Origin: an uncultured Flavobacterium sp.
GTDB taxonomy: Bacteria; Bacteroidota; Bacteroidia; Flavobacteriales; Flavobacteriaceae
Direction: 5' to 3'
Assembly (NCBI RefSeq): GCF_946220915.1
Contig: NZ_CAMIHH010000135.1
Span: 1-7,489, forward strand
DNA: 7,489 nucleotides
Shown piece by piece: positions 5,425-7,489 of this stretch. Numbering within the stretch: position 1 is the first letter of the stretch; each line of letters starts with the position of its first letter. The notes beneath the pieces were generated by a model. It saw only the letters and a list, made by a program, of their open reading frames with translations, was not told the origin of the DNA and did not search any database. The translations under genes and the position numbers were made by a program.

Positions 5425-7144
5425 AATCAACCGGGAGTCGCTGAAGCCAACCATTGAGCATTCGTCCGAACTTACCCTCGACCCTGCCGTAAAGCCAAGA
5501 GTTGTCATTGAACCTGCGCAGTCCTTTCATGAAGTGATAGAGACGGACGATGAAAGCTTTGTGATCGAAAAATTTGCAGAGGAAGATGTGGTGGAGGAAA
5601 ACCTGGCGGCGAGGCTGGTAAAAGATTTTGGTGAATTCGACCCTACTCTGGACCTATCGAATTACCAGTTCCCATCCATCGAATTACTGAAAGACTATGC
5701 TTCCGGCGGGATAACCATAAACCAGGAAGAACTTGAGGAAAACAAAAACAAGATTGTTGAAACCCTGCGCAATTACAAAATTGACATTGCACAGATAAAA
5801 GCCACCGTGGGGCCAAGCGTAACATTATACGAAATAGTGCCCGAAGCGGGTATACGCATCTCGAAGATAAAAAGCCTTGAGGACGACATTGCACTTTCTC
5901 TGGCTGCGTTGGGGATACGCATCATTGCACCCATACCGGGCAAAGGCACAATTGGCATTGAGGTGCCTAACCAAAACCCGACTACAGTTTCAATGAAATC
6001 GGTCATTGGCTCACCCAAATTCCAGTCGGCCGAAATGGAGTTGCCCCTGGCCCTTGGCAAGACAATATCAAACGAAACTTTTGTTGTTGACCTTGCCAAA
6101 ATGCCGCACATGCTTATGGCCGGTGCTACAGGACAGGGTAAATCGGTAGGGCTTAATGCGGTGCTTACCTCACTCCTTTATAAAAAACACCCTGCCGAGG
6201 TAAAGTTTGTATTGGTCGACCCTAAGAAGGTTGAACTTACGCTTTTCAACAAAATCGAAAGGCATTACCTGGCCAAGCTACCCGATGGCGGCGATGCGAT
6301 CATTACCGATAACACAAAAGTTATCAACACCCTTAATTCCCTTTGCGTAGAGATGGACAATCGTTACAACCTGCTAAAGGACGCATCGGTAAGGAACATA
6401 AAGGAATACAATGAAAAGTTCCGCCACCGGAAACTGAACCCGGAAAACGGTCATAGGTTCCTGCCCTACATTGTGCTTGTGGTAGACGAGTTTGCCGACC
6501 TGATCATGACCGCCGGCAAGGAAGTGGAAACACCTATTGCCCGGCTTGCACAGCTGGCAAGGGCTATTGGCATTCACCTGATCATTGCAACACAAAGGCC
6601 TTCTGTAAACGTAATTACGGGTATCATCAAAGCCAACTTCCCCGCAAGGATCGCGTTCAGGGTAACATCAAAAATTGACTCCCGCACCATCCTTGACAGC
6701 CAGGGTGCCGACCAGCTTATTGGCCGTGGTGATATGCTGTATACACAGGGCAACGACCTTACCAGGGTGCAGTGTGCTTTTGTAGATACGCCCGAAGTAG
6801 AGAAGATAACGGAGTTCATCGGTTCTCAGAAAGCCTATCCTGAAGCTTATCTGCTGCCGGAATATTATGGCGAAGAAAGTGGCATTAATCTTGATATAGA
6901 CATTTCCGACAGAGACTCCATGTTCAGGGAAGCTGCGGAAGTGATCGTTACCGCCCAGCAGGGTTCGGCATCACTGCTGCAGCGAAAGTTAAAACTGGGC
7001 TACAACCGCGCAGGCAGGCTCATCGACCAGATGGAAGCAGCAGGCATAGTTGGGCCGTTTGAAGGCAGTAAAGCACGCAGTGTCCTCATCCCCGACCTCG
7101 TTTCTCTTGAGCAATTTTTCAAAAATGAAGAAAACGATTTTTAG
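5408..7144 (+). CDS. ftsK: FtsK DNA translocase, C-terminal motor part (gene split by frameshift)
   Basis: Continuation of ftsK in the +1 frame. I begin at the first homologous codon (GCC, 5408) because no convincing start lies there; an ATG at 5333 in this frame adds only out-of-frame residues. The linker is followed by the alpha domain (about 5680-6060, from LLKDYASGG to IIAPIPGKGTIGIEVPN) and the RecA-like beta domain. Walker A is GATGQGKS (6122-6145) and Walker B is IVLVVDE (6470-6490), followed by the IATQRPSVNVITG segment (from about 6584). The C-terminal gamma winged helix (about 6927-7095, with SASLLQRKLKLGYNRAGRLID) binds the polar guide sequences and contacts XerD in studied homologues. 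All motor motifs are intact with no further lesion, which argues that the split is recent or artefactual. The last 20 bases overlap lolA. Confidence 0.93.
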   Translation, partial: APSQFEINRESLKPTIEHSSELTLDPAVKPRVVIEPAQSFHEVIETDDESFVIEKFAEEDVVEENLAARLVKDFGEFDPTLDLSNYQFPSIELLKDYASGGITINQEELEENKNKIVETLRNYKIDIAQIKATVGPSVTLYEIVPEAGIRISKIKSLEDDIALSLAALGIRIIAPIPGKGTIGIEVPNQNPTTVSMKSVIGSPKFQSAEMELPLALGKTISNETFVVDLAKMPHMLMAGATGQGKSVGLNAVLTSLLYKKHPAEVKFVLVDPKKVELTLFNKIERHYLAKLPDGGDAIITDNTKVINTLNSLCVEMDNRYNLLKDASVRNIKEYNEKFRHRKLNPENGHRFLPYIVLVVDEFADLIMTAGKEVETPIARLAQLARAIGIHLIIATQRPSVNVITGIIKANFPARIAFRVTSKIDSRTILDSQGADQLIGRGDMLYTQGNDLTRVQCAFVDTPEVEKITEFIGSQKAYPEAYLLPEYYGEESGINLDIDISDRDSMFREAAEVIVTAQQGSASLLQRKLKLGYNRAGRLIDQMEAAGIVGPFEGSKARSVLIPDLVSLEQFFKNEENDF

Positions 7145-7489
7145 TATGCAAAGGATTATCAGGGTTTTATCGCTTTTTTTACTTATTGCTGCCGTACCGC
7201 TACAGGCACAGGATTCGGCAAAGGCAAAAACGCTGCTCGACCAGGTAAGCGCCAAGGTAAAGGGATATCAAAACATTACAATAGATTTCAAGTTTTCGGT
7301 TAGCAACCCCAAAAAAAACCTTAACCAGGAAAGCAAGGGCGTAGTTGTGCAAAAAGGTAACCAGTATGTGTTGAGCTTTATGGGCATGACACGCATATTT
7401 GATGGAAAAAAAGTGTATAACATTGTACCGGAAGATGAGTAAATAACGATTTCCAAATATGACGACCAAAAGTCGGATGAGCTTACACC
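7125..7489 (+). CDS. lolA: LolA-like outer-membrane lipoprotein carrier, in-frame stop, 3' end cut by window
   Basis: Periplasmic chaperone that carries lipoproteins from the inner to the outer membrane. The signal peptide is clear: basic start (MKKTIFSMQR), hydrophobic core (about 14-24), and probable cleavage after LQA, leaving Gln29 as first mature residue. The mature part shows the LolA pattern, including helix AKTLLDQVSAKVKGYQNI and strands ending in MTRIFDGKKVYNIVPEDE. A TAA at 7440-7442 ends the protein at 105 residues, about half the usual length. The same frame then continues as ITISKYDDQK to the window edge, matching the family, where VPEDEE-ITIS is expected. A single G-to-T change (GAA to TAA) explains it. 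ATG 7125 overlaps ftsK by 20 bases; ATG 7146, just past the ftsK stop, is the alternative start and also leaves a good signal peptide. Confidence 0.85.

Noticed and set aside
5039..5530. 163-residue open frame on the - strand across the ftsK frameshift
   Set aside because: It is antisense to a conserved gene, and its Trp/Arg/Gln-rich translation looks non-biological; it does not explain the frameshift.

Overview
The window reads as a chromosomal piece of a Bacteroidetes genome, most likely Flavobacteriaceae and close to Flavobacterium. The protein sequences are typical of that family. Start codons are preceded by A/T-rich leaders rather than Shine-Dalgarno sites, and two promoters match the Bacteroidetes form TTG-N19-TANNTTTG exactly. 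All ten genes lie on the + strand. I saw no phage, insertion sequence, CRISPR array, tRNA or rRNA.

Layout: (1) 2-1233 is a thiol-peroxide operon: a 2-Cys peroxiredoxin cut by the left window edge, a small WCGNC thioredoxin, and a small conserved protein of unknown function, closed by a clear intrinsic terminator. (2) 1293-2764 is a metal/redox pair: a short AraC-type regulator whose N-terminus looks like a metal-binding CxxC module, then a membrane protein joining a heavy-metal-associated (HMA) domain to a MauE/DoxX-like redox membrane domain. (3) 2887-4480 holds two tandem thiol peroxidase (tpx) genes, about 62% identical as proteins, each with its own near-identical promoter. A DgkA-family lipid kinase follows tpx2 with no gap, and then a probable terminator. 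(4) 4597-7489 is ftsK (DNA translocase) and lolA (outer-membrane lipoprotein chaperone), overlapping by 20 bases.

The shared theme of the first two-thirds is thiol and peroxide chemistry: three peroxidases, a thioredoxin, a membrane protein with a CxC motif, and a regulator with a CxxC motif. The last third is conserved cell-envelope and division housekeeping.

Two lesions stand out. ftsK is split by a +1 frameshift lying exactly in a perfect tandem duplication of CCCCTGCCCC (5393-5412), which also contains a C8 run. lolA carries an in-frame TAA at 7440-7442 where its homologous reading frame continues to the window edge. Both could be sequencing errors, since both genes are normally needed, but the ftsK repeat is also a plausible slippage switch. 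I found no wholly new system. The most open biology is the HMA-like/AraC regulator with its HMA-MauE neighbour, and the unknown third gene of the peroxiredoxin operon.
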